This document shows positions 17,282 through 26,437 of a stretch of 64,000 bases of DNA, piece after piece. Each line of letters starts with the position of its first letter. Within the stretch, counting starts at the first letter, position 1. Below the pieces are notes generated by a model. The model made no database searches. It had not been told where the DNA came from and saw only the letters and a program-made list of their open reading frames with translations. The DNA lies in contig JBLIEI010000001.1 of assembly GCA_047633055.1 (NCBI GenBank), positions 80,135-144,134 on the forward strand, given 5' to 3'. The position numbers and the translations under genes are program-made. Source of the DNA: CALJFL01 sp047633055. GTDB lineage: Bacteria; Pseudomonadota; Gammaproteobacteria; Pseudomonadales; Halieaceae.

Positions 17282-17981
17282 ATGAATACATAAAAACGCC
17301 ACCGATTTCCGCTAGACATCATTTCCTACGCCGTCTGGCTCTACTATCGCTTCAATCTCAGCCACAGAGACATCGAAGATCTCCTCGCTGAACGAGGTAT
17401 TACCGTCACAGGCGAATCAATCCGTCTTTGGTGTATCAAATTTGGAGCTATTTACTCCCGTTGTTTGAAAAGAAAACACCGAGGCTATGGCGACACCTTT
17501 TACATCGATAAAGTCTTTACCGGTGTGCCGGACCATTCAGGTCAATGGCAAACAACACTATCTATGACGGGCAGTGGATCAAGACGGTGAGGTGGTTGAT
17601 GTTTATGCGGAGGCCAAGCGAGACGGGACTGCTGCTAAGCGCTTCTTTGAGCGTCTACTGCGAAGCTACGGTGGTGTACCGAGGAAGATCGTTACCGATA
17701 AGCTCCGTAGTTATGGCGTCGCTCACCGGGAGCTGATACCGGATGTGATCCACAGCACTGAACAGTATGAGAATAATCGAGCAGAGCAATCGCATGCGCC
17801 GACCAGGGTGAGGGAGCGGGGGACGCGTAAATTCAAATCGGTCAAGCAGGCTCAAAAATTTTTGGGTGTCCATGCTGCGGTTAGCAATTTATTCAATCTG
17901 GGCAGGCACCTGATCAACGCTGAACACTATCGGAATCTCAGGATAGGTGCGTTTGCGGATTGGAGTAGGGCGGTTGCTTGA
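17282..17981 (+). mobile_element. IS6-family transposase, inactivated
   Basis: The DDE transposase is read as HRFPLDIISYAVWLYYRF, DIEDLLAERGITVTGESI and GYGDTFYID in one frame. In a second frame it gives DQDGEVVDVYAEAKRDG, KIVTDKLRSYGVAHREL, HEPTRVRERG-like and NLFNLGRHL segments to the stop at 17979-17981. Three lesions are visible: TAA at codon 4 (17291-17293), a frame change between about 17520 and 17545, and TGA at 17565-17567 in place of a tryptophan. No terminal inverted repeats could be defined. The element can no longer move by itself. Confidence 0.82.
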
Positions 17982-18107
17982 GAGTTGAGGCGAGATTTCT
18001 CTCATCTCAAGAAGTTAAGTTGGTTAAGGTTCTTCAGCTAGAAGCCTAGTCTGAAGGTTGCCATCGCGCTAGCGGCGAGGGTGGGGATGGTTCATTACAT
18101 TATTACC

Positions 18108-18914
18108 TTACCGGGATGTCAGCATCCACTCATGGGCCGGGTCATTGTGAAATATCCACTCTCGCTTTGGTCCCGCCATTACGTTCAGATAGTAAAGATC
18201 GTAGCCGTGTGGGGCGCCTACCGGATGGTATCCTCTAGGCACCATCACCACATCGCCATCTTCAACGCTCATGGTCTCGTCCAGACTCCGGTCATCTGTG
18301 TAAACACGCTGAAATGCGAAGCCCTGAGGGGGATTCAGGCGATGATAGTAAGTTTCCTCCAGATGCGTTTCGTTGGGGATCGCATCGGTATCGTGCTTGT
18401 GAGGGGGGTAGCTCGACCAATTTCCATTGGGGGTAATAACCTCCACAACCAACAGGCGCTCGGCCTCGGCATTGCCAAATAGGATATTGCGAATGTGACG
18501 CCGATTGGTGCCGGCGCCGCGCTCTTCGATCACACATTGATCGGGTGTAATCAATCGCGCGGGCAGCTTGCCGACAGCCGGAGCGGAGCAAATCGCGAGC
18601 TCTAACGGTGTAATGGCCGACACGGTGTAGTCCTGCCCCGGAGGGATGTATACGGCATAGGGTGCCTGATCATCGAAGGGCGATGTGCGCTCGCCTATGT
18701 TCAGCCATTCTTCGCCCAATGTAGTGACATTCGCTAGGCCCGAAAGGAGCACCAGGCATGTTTCTCTACTCTCTTCGCACCCAGCCAGTTCCCGCTGGCT
18801 TTCAAGATGATAAACCTCGAATCCTACGTATTCCCAGTCGGCTGATTCCGGCGTGATTTTTTGCGTGCAGCCGTGCTCGTCAGGTGGGCGTCGTTGCGAG
18901 AGTAGGTGAGACAT
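18108..18914 (-). CDS. iolB: 5-deoxy-glucuronate isomerase
   Basis: 268 residues of the IolB cupin family, with VPRGYHP, HKHDTD, ETYYHR and GFAFQRVYTDDRSLDE in the expected order; the histidines and glutamate of the HxH...E pattern are the metal ligands. It converts 5-deoxy-D-glucuronate to 2-deoxy-5-keto-gluconate, the step after IolD in myo-inositol catabolism, in the cytoplasm. It lies 25 bases after the phytase stop on the same strand, so both are probably one transcript, while iolCDEG are on the opposite strand. Confidence 0.93.
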   Translation of the reverse strand: MSHLLSQRRPPDEHGCTQKITPESADWEYVGFEVYHLESQRELAGCEESRETCLVLLSGLANVTTLGEEWLNIGERTSPFDDQAPYAVYIPPGQDYTVSAITPLELAICSAPAVGKLPARLITPDQCVIEERGAGTNRRHIRNILFGNAEAERLLVVEVITPNGNWSSYPPHKHDTDAIPNETHLEETYYHRLNPPQGFAFQRVYTDDRSLDETMSVEDGDVVMVPRGYHPVGAPHGYDLYYLNVMAGPKREWIFHNDPAHEWMLTSR

Positions 18915-18939
18915 GTTTGGTTACCTTTTTTATTAGTCG

Positions 18940-20316
18940 CTAGTCGCGGCTGTGATCAGTAGTGTCAACGTCGAGTTTGAGTGTTCTGGCGATGTTGCCC
19001 CATGAGATAAACTTGAAGTTTGAGCTCTCTCGGTCGGCTTCAGATTGGTCTGTTGAACCGGTGACATTTTCGCCATCTTGCATAACTACTAGTCCCTCCG
19101 CGAAAGCGCCAGGCAGTTGATTATTGACGACCATCATACCGTCAGTTTCGTTAACTCCATCAACGGTCCCTGAGGTGACGGTAAATGAGCCGATGTACTT
19201 GTTGTTGCCATTAGCTTCATAGACTGCAACAGTATTATTGCCCTGGCTTGAAACCAGTAGGTAGCCTTTGCCGCCTCTATAGAGGGTGAGGCCTTCAACG
19301 TCCGCTTGCAGTTGCGCACTGCCATAGCCAGGATCCTTCTCTTTATCCAGGGTGCAGAGATACTCCTCTTCCACATCACTCCAGCCACGGCTGTAAGGCA
19401 CACCAAAGTCGCTGGTTTTGCCAAACAGTTCCCAGCTCGACTGATCTGTGGGTGCATCGAGGGCAACCCTCCATACACCGACATTTTCCTGCCCCAAATA
19501 GAGCCGATTGTTTTCAATGTCGGCTACCATGCCCTCAAATTGAGGCAGGTCGCCGTCATCGCCCGTGCAGGGAGTCCAGCTGCCACCATTGTCCAGTGGA
19601 AATGTGGCTGGAAACTCTAGAAGCTTTTCTTGCCGATAGGCAACCCTTCCATCGCCATTGTCATAGAGTTCTAAGATGGCGACTTTTGGTGTGTTGTTTT
19701 GGCTGACATAGGCGCGAACCTTATCTGTGCTGACAGTAGCTAGACCATAGGCAGTGCGGCCTTGGTTGACTTCATCTTGTGTTTTCGAAAAAATAAAGGT
19801 TTGCTTGGCCGCTGTGATATCGATCAGGCGAATGTTGGTCTTGTCGCTGTAGTCAATTTTGTAAACGGCAAGGGTGTCTCGTCCGCGATCTGAGGCGACG
19901 ACGAGATCTACCTTCTCGCTTCCCAATGAAAAGTTATATACAAGGTCGGCGTTATTGAGTCTTCCGGCTGAATTCTCTTGGCAGTTTTCTTGCTCGCTAG
20001 CGCTAGCGCTAGCGCAGGCGGGTGCAGCTGCAGCGGGTATGTGCTGCATGAGTTTGCCTTGCAAGTCGTACACATCCAGTCCGCCTTCTTTTAAGGTTCC
20101 AACTACAATGCTGTGTTGCGGTTGCTGTGGGTGAATCCAGATAGCGGGGTCGTCCACGTCGGTATAGTTTCCCGCTTCGTCATCAAAGTGGGATCGAGTT
20201 TCCAGTTCGGGGAAGATCTCAGGAGCGGCGGCAAAGGTGCTGATACTGCCTGCCAGTAGGCTGGCCGACAGCGATAAGTAGAGAGCGGGTAAGGTTAGGC
20301 GAGAGCTGTGATTCAT
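18940..20316 (-). CDS. Beta-propeller phytase (3-phytase), secreted
   Basis: 458 residues with a signal peptide (cleavage after STFAAA, near residue 30). The phytase beta-propeller follows: DDPAIWIHP, SIVVGTLKEGGLDVYDLQGK, VASDRGRDTLAVYKID, a GDLPQFEGMVAD blade, ADVEGLTLY and LLVSSQGNNTVAVY. The acidic residues in these blades bind the calcium ions that form the active site in the Bacillus enzyme. It hydrolyses phytate to lower inositol phosphates outside the cell or in the periplasm. A GCTAGC hexamer repeated near 20000 codes for an ASASAS stretch. It sits between an RpiR regulator and iolB, directly linking phytate release to inositol use. Confidence 0.93.
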   Translation of the reverse strand: MNHSSRLTLPALYLSLSASLLAGSISTFAAAPEIFPELETRSHFDDEAGNYTDVDDPAIWIHPQQPQHSIVVGTLKEGGLDVYDLQGKLMQHIPAAAAPACASASASEQENCQENSAGRLNNADLVYNFSLGSEKVDLVVASDRGRDTLAVYKIDYSDKTNIRLIDITAAKQTFIFSKTQDEVNQGRTAYGLATVSTDKVRAYVSQNNTPKVAILELYDNGDGRVAYRQEKLLEFPATFPLDNGGSWTPCTGDDGDLPQFEGMVADIENNRLYLGQENVGVWRVALDAPTDQSSWELFGKTSDFGVPYSRGWSDVEEEYLCTLDKEKDPGYGSAQLQADVEGLTLYRGGKGYLLVSSQGNNTVAVYEANGNNKYIGSFTVTSGTVDGVNETDGMMVVNNQLPGAFAEGLVVMQDGENVTGSTDQSEADRESSNFKFISWGNIARTLKLDVDTTDHSRD

Positions 20317-20397
20317 GATGACAATTTCCGTTTGAGGTTTTTCGATAGAATAACGATGTCTCAGTAAATTGCTGACTTACGGTGGATTAACATTTGT

Positions 20398-21261
20398 TTA
20401 TGTACGTTTTTTGGCTCTTTTCTTCTTTGGAGCCAGGTTCTGGTCAATGGCCAGAGAAGTAGTCAGCGCCTGTGCTAGGCACATAGAGGCAGTGAGAGAC
20501 CTAATCCCATATACGTCGGCATCATGGACTTCAAAGCAAACTGTGGCTTGGCTGGCAATGGTGCTGAGCAGACTGTCGGTGATGACAATAATGGGAGCCT
20601 TTTTTTCCTGAGCTATGGAAACGACTCTTGCAGTTTCTTCAGAGTAAGGACTGAAGCTGATGGCGATTAGGGCGTCATCTTTGGAGATAGCCTGACTCTG
20701 CTCTGCCAGCATTCCGCCCACTCCGTGCAGCAAGTGGGCGCGACACTCTACGTGGTTCAAGCTGTAGCTGATGTAAGATGCCACCGGATAGGAGCGTCTC
20801 TGTCCCATAATATAAACATGTTGAGCCTTGCGAAGTATCTTCACAGCTTTTTCTAATTCTAGACTAGCCGCGCCCTCTTGCAGGTGTGATAGGGCCGCTT
20901 TGTTAGCCTCACAATACTCCTGCAGTAAGTCGGTAGGGCCGCCTTTTTTGAGCGCATCACTATCCGTAGAGACTGTGCGGAAGCGCTCTTTATAACTGGC
21001 TGAGCGCTCCGTCACATGTGCCTGGAACGGCTGCTGCATCTCGGTAAAGCCGGAGTAGCCAAAAGCTTTGGCGAAGCGAATGAGCGCCGAGGGCTGAACT
21101 CCGGCGCGTTCAGCGATGACCGAGGTCGTTTCCATTGCCATTGACGTGGGATTATCCCATGCGAAACGTGCAATCTGGCGCAGACGGTTACTTAGCGAAT
21201 CGTAGCGAGTTGTCATCTCTGATCGCAGCGTATCGTAGTCCTGTGGTGGTGTGGTAGACAT
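20398..21261 (-). CDS. RpiR-family transcriptional regulator
   Basis: 287 residues: an N-terminal RpiR helix-turn-helix (IARFAWDNPTSMAMETTSVIAERAGVQPSALIRFAKAFGY) and a C-terminal SIS sugar-phosphate-binding domain (VYIMGQRRSYPVASYIS, DALIAISFSPYSEETARVV). RpiR proteins commonly sense phosphorylated sugars or inositol catabolites. The gene is divergent from the iol run, and a perfect 24-base palindrome lies between them at 21330-21353. The phytase starts 81 bases downstream on the same strand. ATG 21261 is preferred over an in-frame ATG at 21306, which would leave a non-homologous extension. It is likely the local regulator. Confidence 0.9.
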   Translation of the reverse strand: MSTTPPQDYDTLRSEMTTRYDSLSNRLRQIARFAWDNPTSMAMETTSVIAERAGVQPSALIRFAKAFGYSGFTEMQQPFQAHVTERSASYKERFRTVSTDSDALKKGGPTDLLQEYCEANKAALSHLQEGAASLELEKAVKILRKAQHVYIMGQRRSYPVASYISYSLNHVECRAHLLHGVGGMLAEQSQAISKDDALIAISFSPYSEETARVVSIAQEKKAPIIVITDSLLSTIASQATVCFEVHDADVYGIRSLTASMCLAQALTTSLAIDQNLAPKKKRAKKRT

Positions 21262-21329
21262 TGGTGCTGATCTCTTGGAATGCGGGGTGGCGGTTAGGTG
21301 CCGCATCTTACTTTTCCACAGGTTTTATT

Positions 21330-21353
21330 AAAATGAAATATATATTTCATTTT
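21330..21353. promoter_or_regulatory. Perfect palindrome, candidate RpiR operator
   Basis: A 24-base uninterrupted palindrome with core TGAAATATATATTTCA sits in the divergent promoter region between the rpiR-type gene and the Gfo/Idh gene. Dyad-symmetric AT-rich sites of this look are typical for RpiR regulators. Binding is inferred. Confidence 0.6.
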
Positions 21354-21478
21354 TAAAAGATTCAAAGCCTGTTGAGGCTAGCTTACAGTATAGAAGTAAT
21401 ATAACATTTATAAATAAAATAGAATATTATTATTATTTTAAAATCAACGCTACGGCAGCGTTACTAGGTATTAATGCT

Positions 21479-22624
21479 ATGTCGCAACTACGTGTGGGAT
21501 TAATAGGTACGGGGTTCATGGGTAAAGCGCATGCTCTGGCTTTGCGCGCTGCACCCGCGGTATTCGACTTGCCCGCAGAGCCGGTCTGCGAGCTGTTGGC
21601 GGATGTAACTGCCGAAAAGGCAGCTAGCAAGTCGAAAGAGTTCTGTTTCAATCGTTGGACCGATGACTGGCGTGCTCTAGTTGCTGACGCCGATGTCGAT
21701 GTCGTAGATATATGCACGCCCAACTATCTGCATTACGAGATGTCATTGGCCGCTATAGAAAGTGGCAAGCATATCTACTGTGAAAAACCGCTAGCGTTGA
21801 CGCTTGAGCAATCAGAGCATATGGCCAGGTTGGCAGGTGAGGCTGGTGTGAAAACCATAGTGGGATTTAACTATGCTAAAAACCCCGCAAACGCACTGGC
21901 GGCAGAAATGATTGCTAACGGTGAGCTTGGTGAGATAGTGCACTTTCGGGGCTGTCATGTAGAAGATTATATGGCCAATCCCGGCGAGCCCTGGAGCTGG
22001 CGAGTTCAGCGAGAAACCGCTGGTTTAGGTGCTCTTGGAGATCTTTGTCATATTGTTTCTATGGCGCAGCTGTTAGTGGGCGATATCGAGGAACTGTGCG
22101 CTGATATGGGGGTAGTGATACCTAGGCGACCTTTTTCCGACGGCAGCGGTGAGGGTCTGGTAGAGAATGAGGATCAAGCGCATATGTTGGTGCGCTTTGC
22201 CAATGGAGCGATGGGTACGATTGAATGTAGCCGAGTTGCATGGGGGCGGAAAAACGGACTGAGTTACGAGATTACAGGCACGCTTGGAACGCTGCTGTTC
22301 GATCAGGAGTCTCCCAACGAGTTGCATTATTATTCGAGCTCCGACCCAAGTGATAGGGCGGGTTTTAGGCGAATATTGATAGGCCCCGAGCATCCAGACT
22401 ACGGGGCATTTTGTTGTGCGCCCGGTCATGGTCTCGGTTTTAATGATCAGAAAATAATTGAAGTCCGCGATCTTGTTGAGGGGATAGTATTGCATAAACC
22501 CATTTGGCCAGACTTTGCTGCGGCCTGTGAAGTGGATCGTGTTAACGAGGCGGCAAGAGTGTCTGCTGAGCAGCGACGCTGGGTGCGAGTTGGTGAGTTC
22601 GGGAGTGCAAAGAATGACAGATAA
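21479..22624 (+). CDS. Gfo/Idh/MocA oxidoreductase, probable inositol or inosose dehydrogenase
   Basis: 381 residues. An N-terminal Rossmann domain (GLIGTGFMGKAHA) and the EKPLALT catalytic lysine motif near residue 100 are followed by a GFNYAKNPA and GALGDLCHI substrate domain, where the histidine is in the usual catalytic place. Members oxidise cyclic polyols or sugars with NAD(P). It is the first gene of the iol run, its stop overlaps the iolC start by 11 bases, and a second member (iolG) closes the run. It may act on an inositol stereoisomer such as scyllo-inositol; this is inference from context. Confidence 0.85.
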   Translation: MSQLRVGLIGTGFMGKAHALALRAAPAVFDLPAEPVCELLADVTAEKAASKSKEFCFNRWTDDWRALVADADVDVVDICTPNYLHYEMSLAAIESGKHIYCEKPLALTLEQSEHMARLAGEAGVKTIVGFNYAKNPANALAAEMIANGELGEIVHFRGCHVEDYMANPGEPWSWRVQRETAGLGALGDLCHIVSMAQLLVGDIEELCADMGVVIPRRPFSDGSGEGLVENEDQAHMLVRFANGAMGTIECSRVAWGRKNGLSYEITGTLGTLLFDQESPNELHYYSSSDPSDRAGFRRILIGPEHPDYGAFCCAPGHGLGFNDQKIIEVRDLVEGIVLHKPIWPDFAAACEVDRVNEAARVSAEQRRWVRVGEFGSAKNDR

Positions 22625-24557
22625 CCCAGGACTGGGCATGCGCGAAAAGATCTATGATGTGGTGTGCATGGGGAGAGCATGCGTCGACTTTTATGGCCAG
22701 CAATTAGGTTCCCGCCTCGAAGATATGCGATCTTTGGCCAAGTATCTGGGTGGTTCTTCCGCGAATATGTCGGTGGGGATGTCTTTGCAGGGGCTTAAAG
22801 TCGCCATGCTGACCCGTGTTGGGGACGAGCATATGGGGCGATTCGTTCGCGAGGAACTAGCTCGCAATGGCGTCGACGTGAGTCACGTGACTACTGATCC
22901 TGAGCGGCTCACCGGGCTGGTAGTTTTGGGGATCAAAGATAGAGAGACTTTTCCGTTGATCTTTTATCGAGAAAATTGTGCCGATATGGCGATTACCGAG
23001 GCAGACGTGCACGAGAGCTTAATTGCGTCGGCCGGCGTGTTGGCTATCACCGGTACTCACTTTTCTACCCAAACTACCCATGATGCATGTCGCAAGGCGA
23101 TGGATTTTGCGCGCTCCAATGGCACACGCTTGGTGCTGGATGTCGACTATCGCCCTGTCCTATGGGGTGTGGCGGGGCACGGCGAGGGCGAAGATCGATT
23201 TGTATCTTCCATTGCAGTGTCCGCCCATTTGCAGGAAATTATTCCCGATTTTGATTTGATCGTAGGAACCGAAGAAGAAATTCATATCGCAGGCGGAACG
23301 ACTGACACCCTCAAGGCTCTGCTCATTATTCGAAAGCTGACAGCAGCGACGATTGTGTTAAAGCGCGGTCCTCTAGGTTGCATAGTATTCGAAGGGCCGA
23401 TTCCTGCCACGATTGAACAGGGTGTTTCAACACTAGGAGTGTCAGTTGAGGTGCTGAATGTGTTGGGTGCAGGTGATGCTTTTGTCAGTGGTTTTATGCG
23501 CGGTTGGGTGCCTGGCGAGTCACTGGAAAATTGCTGCCGTTATGCCAATGCCTGTGGTGCATTGGTGGTCTCAAGGCACGGTTGCGCGCCCGCTATCCCC
23601 ACACGAGAAGAGCTGGATGATTACTTGAGTCGGTCTGATTCGGTTCCTCGCCCCGACTTGGATGCTCGCCTTAACCGGTTGCACCGCGTGACGGCGCCGC
23701 GCCGGTCGTGGGGTGATATTTACGCGCTCGCATTTGACCACCGCAGTCAGTTTGAGGATATGGCCCGCGAGTGTGGAGCCGATCTATCCCGAATTTTTGA
23801 ATTGAAATCTTTGATCGCAGAGGCTCTGCGTCGAGTTAACGAGCGCGAACAGTTGCACGGGCATGCCGGTATTCTTGCCGATGGTCGATACGGCGAACAT
23901 GTGCTCGAATCCGCTACTGGCAAAGGTCTCTGGATTGCCCGGCCGGTAGAGCTGCCGCAGTCTAGGCCGTTGGAGTTTGAAGCGGGCAATAACTTGTCGG
24001 TGGAGCTTCAGAGCTGGCCCAGCGAACACATAGTAAAATGTCTGGTCTTTTACCATGCGGATGACCAGGAAGTACTCAAGGCGCAGCAGGATGCCCGGCT
24101 ACTGGATTTATTTCAGGCCTGCCAGCACAGTGGTCATGAGCTTCTGTTGGAGGTTATTTTACCGTCGGACATGCCTGCCATTGATTCTGCGATGGAGCGC
24201 GCAGTGCGTGCTATTTATGAGCTTGGGGTCTTCCCCGACTGGTGGAAGCTACCTTCGCCCACCCAAGCAGAGTGGCTTGGATTGGAGGCGCTAATTGATC
24301 AATTCGATCCCTACTGTCGAGGGATTGTATTGCTGGGTCTCAATCGACCTGATGCGGAGTTAATTGAGGGGTTCCGTGTTGCCGCGGGCAGAAAGTATTG
24401 TAAAGGTTTTGCCATCGGTCGCAGTATTTTTGGCGATTCGGCTGGCCATTGGCTGCGCGAGGATTTAAATGACGAGCAGTTAATTGAAGAAGTTGCGGGC
24501 AAATTTTTGTTCATGGTGCAGCAGTGGCGAGCTCATCAACGCGGAGTGCAAAATTGA
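22614..24557 (+). CDS. iolC: 5-dehydro-2-deoxygluconokinase fused to DUF2090 aldolase-like domain
   Basis: 647 residues. Residues about 12-330 are a PfkB kinase (GRACVDFYGQQ, LGGSSANMSVGMSLQGL, then NVLGAGDAFVSGFMRGW with the catalytic aspartate). Residues about 345-640 are a DUF2090 domain (YALAFDHRSQFEDMA, LADGRYGE, WWKLPSPT, GRSIFGDSA). The kinase phosphorylates 2-deoxy-5-keto-gluconate; the DUF2090 part is annotated in such fusions as the aldolase that splits the product into dihydroxyacetone phosphate and malonate semialdehyde. That would explain why no separate iolJ is here. ATG 22614 lies inside the end of the upstream gene. Confidence 0.92.
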   Translation: MTDNPGLGMREKIYDVVCMGRACVDFYGQQLGSRLEDMRSLAKYLGGSSANMSVGMSLQGLKVAMLTRVGDEHMGRFVREELARNGVDVSHVTTDPERLTGLVVLGIKDRETFPLIFYRENCADMAITEADVHESLIASAGVLAITGTHFSTQTTHDACRKAMDFARSNGTRLVLDVDYRPVLWGVAGHGEGEDRFVSSIAVSAHLQEIIPDFDLIVGTEEEIHIAGGTTDTLKALLIIRKLTAATIVLKRGPLGCIVFEGPIPATIEQGVSTLGVSVEVLNVLGAGDAFVSGFMRGWVPGESLENCCRYANACGALVVSRHGCAPAIPTREELDDYLSRSDSVPRPDLDARLNRLHRVTAPRRSWGDIYALAFDHRSQFEDMARECGADLSRIFELKSLIAEALRRVNEREQLHGHAGILADGRYGEHVLESATGKGLWIARPVELPQSRPLEFEAGNNLSVELQSWPSEHIVKCLVFYHADDQEVLKAQQDARLLDLFQACQHSGHELLLEVILPSDMPAIDSAMERAVRAIYELGVFPDWWKLPSPTQAEWLGLEALIDQFDPYCRGIVLLGLNRPDAELIEGFRVAAGRKYCKGFAIGRSIFGDSAGHWLREDLNDEQLIEEVAGKFLFMVQQWRAHQRGVQN

Positions 24558-24576
24558 AAATTGAAGGGGATTTCCA

Positions 24577-26427
24577 GTGACAACGGTTCGACTAACGGCC
24601 AGTCAGGCATTGGTGCAATTTCTCTGTGCCCAGCAAACTCAGTTGAATGGCGAAACGGTTCCCTTGGTTGCCGGTGTGTGGGCAATTTTTGGGCATGGAA
24701 ACGTAGCCGGCCTAGGTGATGCTTTGGGGCAGGCGCGTGACAGTCTGCCCACTTATCGCGCGCACAATGAGCAAGCCATGGCACATGCGGCGATTGGGTA
24801 TGCCAAGGCTCACAACAGGCGTCGGATGATGGCGTGTACTACCTCTATTGGGCCCGGTGCGACCAATATGGTAACTGCGGCAGCTCTGGCGCATGTCAAT
24901 CGGCTGCCTTTGTTGCTGTTACCTGGCGATACATTTTGTTCGCGTGCCCCAGACCCGGTGCTGCAACAGTTGGAGCGATTTGATGATCCTACGGTCACCG
25001 CCAACGACGCGTTTCGATGTGTGTCGCGGTATTGGGACAGAATTACTCGTCCCGAGCAGCTGTTGACCAGTTTGCCACGTGCCATGCAGGTGCTGACAGA
25101 TCCGGTTGAATGCGGGCCAGTGACCCTCGCGCTACCGCAGGATGTGCAAACAGAGGCCTATGATTTCCCGTTGAGTTTCTTTACACCTAGAGTGCACAGA
25201 ATTCGAAGAGCAGGTATTGATGTAGACGAATTGTCAGCAGTAATCGCTATCATGCGCGGTGCCCAAAAGCCCTTAATTATTGCGGGTGGCGGCGTTCATT
25301 ATTCTGGAGCGTGTGAGCAGTTGGCAGAGTTTTCCGCTAAATATAGGATCCCGGTGGCTGAGACGCAGGCGGGTAAGAGCGCTTTGGCCTGGGATCACAG
25401 TTGTAATGTTGGCGCTATTGGCGTTACCGGCTCCAGTGCTGCCAATGAATTAGCAAGCGAGGCAGATGTGGTGCTTTGCGTGGGCACCCGGCTGCAGGAC
25501 TTTACCACCGCCTCGCGTTCGTTATTTGCCAATCCAGAGTGTCGATTGGTCGGTTTAAACGTCGCGCCGTTTGACGCAGAAAAACACGGTGCTTTGGCTC
25601 TTGTGGGTGACGCTCTGACCGGTCTGCAAGCGTTGGCAGAGGGCCTGGAGGGTTGGTCTGCCGATCAGCGTTGGCCGAAATTGGCAGGCGAAAAAATGAC
25701 CCAGTGGAATCAGGTGGTAGATCGAGTCACGGCTGTGTCTGATGTCAGCTTACCCAGTGATGCGCAGGTTTTGGGTATGGTTAACCGAGCTGCAGGCGGC
25801 GATGCAGTGGTGGTGTGTGCCGCTGGTGGTTTGCCAGGAGAGTTGCATAAACTGTGGCGATCGGAGCAGCCCAACGGCTATCACGTTGAATATGGTTACA
25901 GTTGCATGGGCTATGAAATTGCCGGTGGGCTGGGCGTTAAAATGGCAATGCCGGAGCGGGAAGTTTATGTACTTGTAGGCGATGGTAGCTACCTCATGAT
26001 GAACTCGGAGGTTGCGACATCGATCATGCTGGATCAGAAGCTTATTCTAGTGATCCTCGACAACAGAGGCTTCGCTTGTATTAATCGTTTGCAGCGGGGA
26101 TGTGGAGGCGAGTCTTTCAATAATCTATTACGTGACTCTCGGTCCGGCCAGTCTGGCCCGCCAGCTGTTGATTTTGCAGCCCATGCTGCTGCGCTAGGAG
26201 CTACTTCAGAGAAGGTATCTAATCTCGAGGAATTACAAAAGGCACTGGCACGCGCTGCTCAGGCGACAGCTACTTATGCGATTGTGATTGAGACCGACCC
26301 AATGGTCAGTACCGCAGAGGGCGGAGCGTGGTGGGAGGTGGCAGTCGCAGAAGTCTCCTCGCGCCCTGAAGCGCAGTCGGCCCGTGTCACTTATCTATCC
26401 GACAAACAAAATCAGCGTCGGTCGTGA
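24577..26427 (+). CDS. iolD: 3D-(3,5/4)-trihydroxycyclohexane-1,2-dione acylhydrolase
   Basis: 616 residues of the thiamine-diphosphate enzyme family. GHGNVAGLGDAL and RAHNEQAMAHAAIGYAK at the N-terminus contain the activating glutamate region, and the cofactor motif GDGSYLMMNSE...LDNRGFACI lies around residues 468-503. It opens the ring of diketo-inositol to 5-deoxy-glucuronate. GTG 24577 has GAAGGGGA seven bases upstream. It starts 19 bases after iolC, in the same transcript. Confidence 0.94.
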   Translation: MTTVRLTASQALVQFLCAQQTQLNGETVPLVAGVWAIFGHGNVAGLGDALGQARDSLPTYRAHNEQAMAHAAIGYAKAHNRRRMMACTTSIGPGATNMVTAAALAHVNRLPLLLLPGDTFCSRAPDPVLQQLERFDDPTVTANDAFRCVSRYWDRITRPEQLLTSLPRAMQVLTDPVECGPVTLALPQDVQTEAYDFPLSFFTPRVHRIRRAGIDVDELSAVIAIMRGAQKPLIIAGGGVHYSGACEQLAEFSAKYRIPVAETQAGKSALAWDHSCNVGAIGVTGSSAANELASEADVVLCVGTRLQDFTTASRSLFANPECRLVGLNVAPFDAEKHGALALVGDALTGLQALAEGLEGWSADQRWPKLAGEKMTQWNQVVDRVTAVSDVSLPSDAQVLGMVNRAAGGDAVVVCAAGGLPGELHKLWRSEQPNGYHVEYGYSCMGYEIAGGLGVKMAMPEREVYVLVGDGSYLMMNSEVATSIMLDQKLILVILDNRGFACINRLQRGCGGESFNNLLRDSRSGQSGPPAVDFAAHAAALGATSEKVSNLEELQKALARAAQATATYAIVIETDPMVSTAEGGAWWEVAVAEVSSRPEAQSARVTYLSDKQNQRRS

Positions 26428-26437
26428 GGATCTAGCA

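Noticed and set aside
19990..20016. GCTAGC hexamer repeat as a regulatory or phase-variable tract
   Set aside because: It is short, in frame with the phytase and codes for an ASASAS linker; a six-base unit cannot cause frame switching.
21400..21440. TAAAATA/TATTTTA dyad before the iol run as a second operator
   Set aside because: The spacing (12 bases) differs from the dyad at 28409-28429 (7 bases) and the region is low-complexity AT, so symmetry alone is weak; only the exact shared 15-mer is reported.
22073..22680. Minus-strand frames opposite the Gfo/Idh-iolC junction
   Set aside because: Shadows of two well-supported genes; composition and lack of motifs argue against coding.
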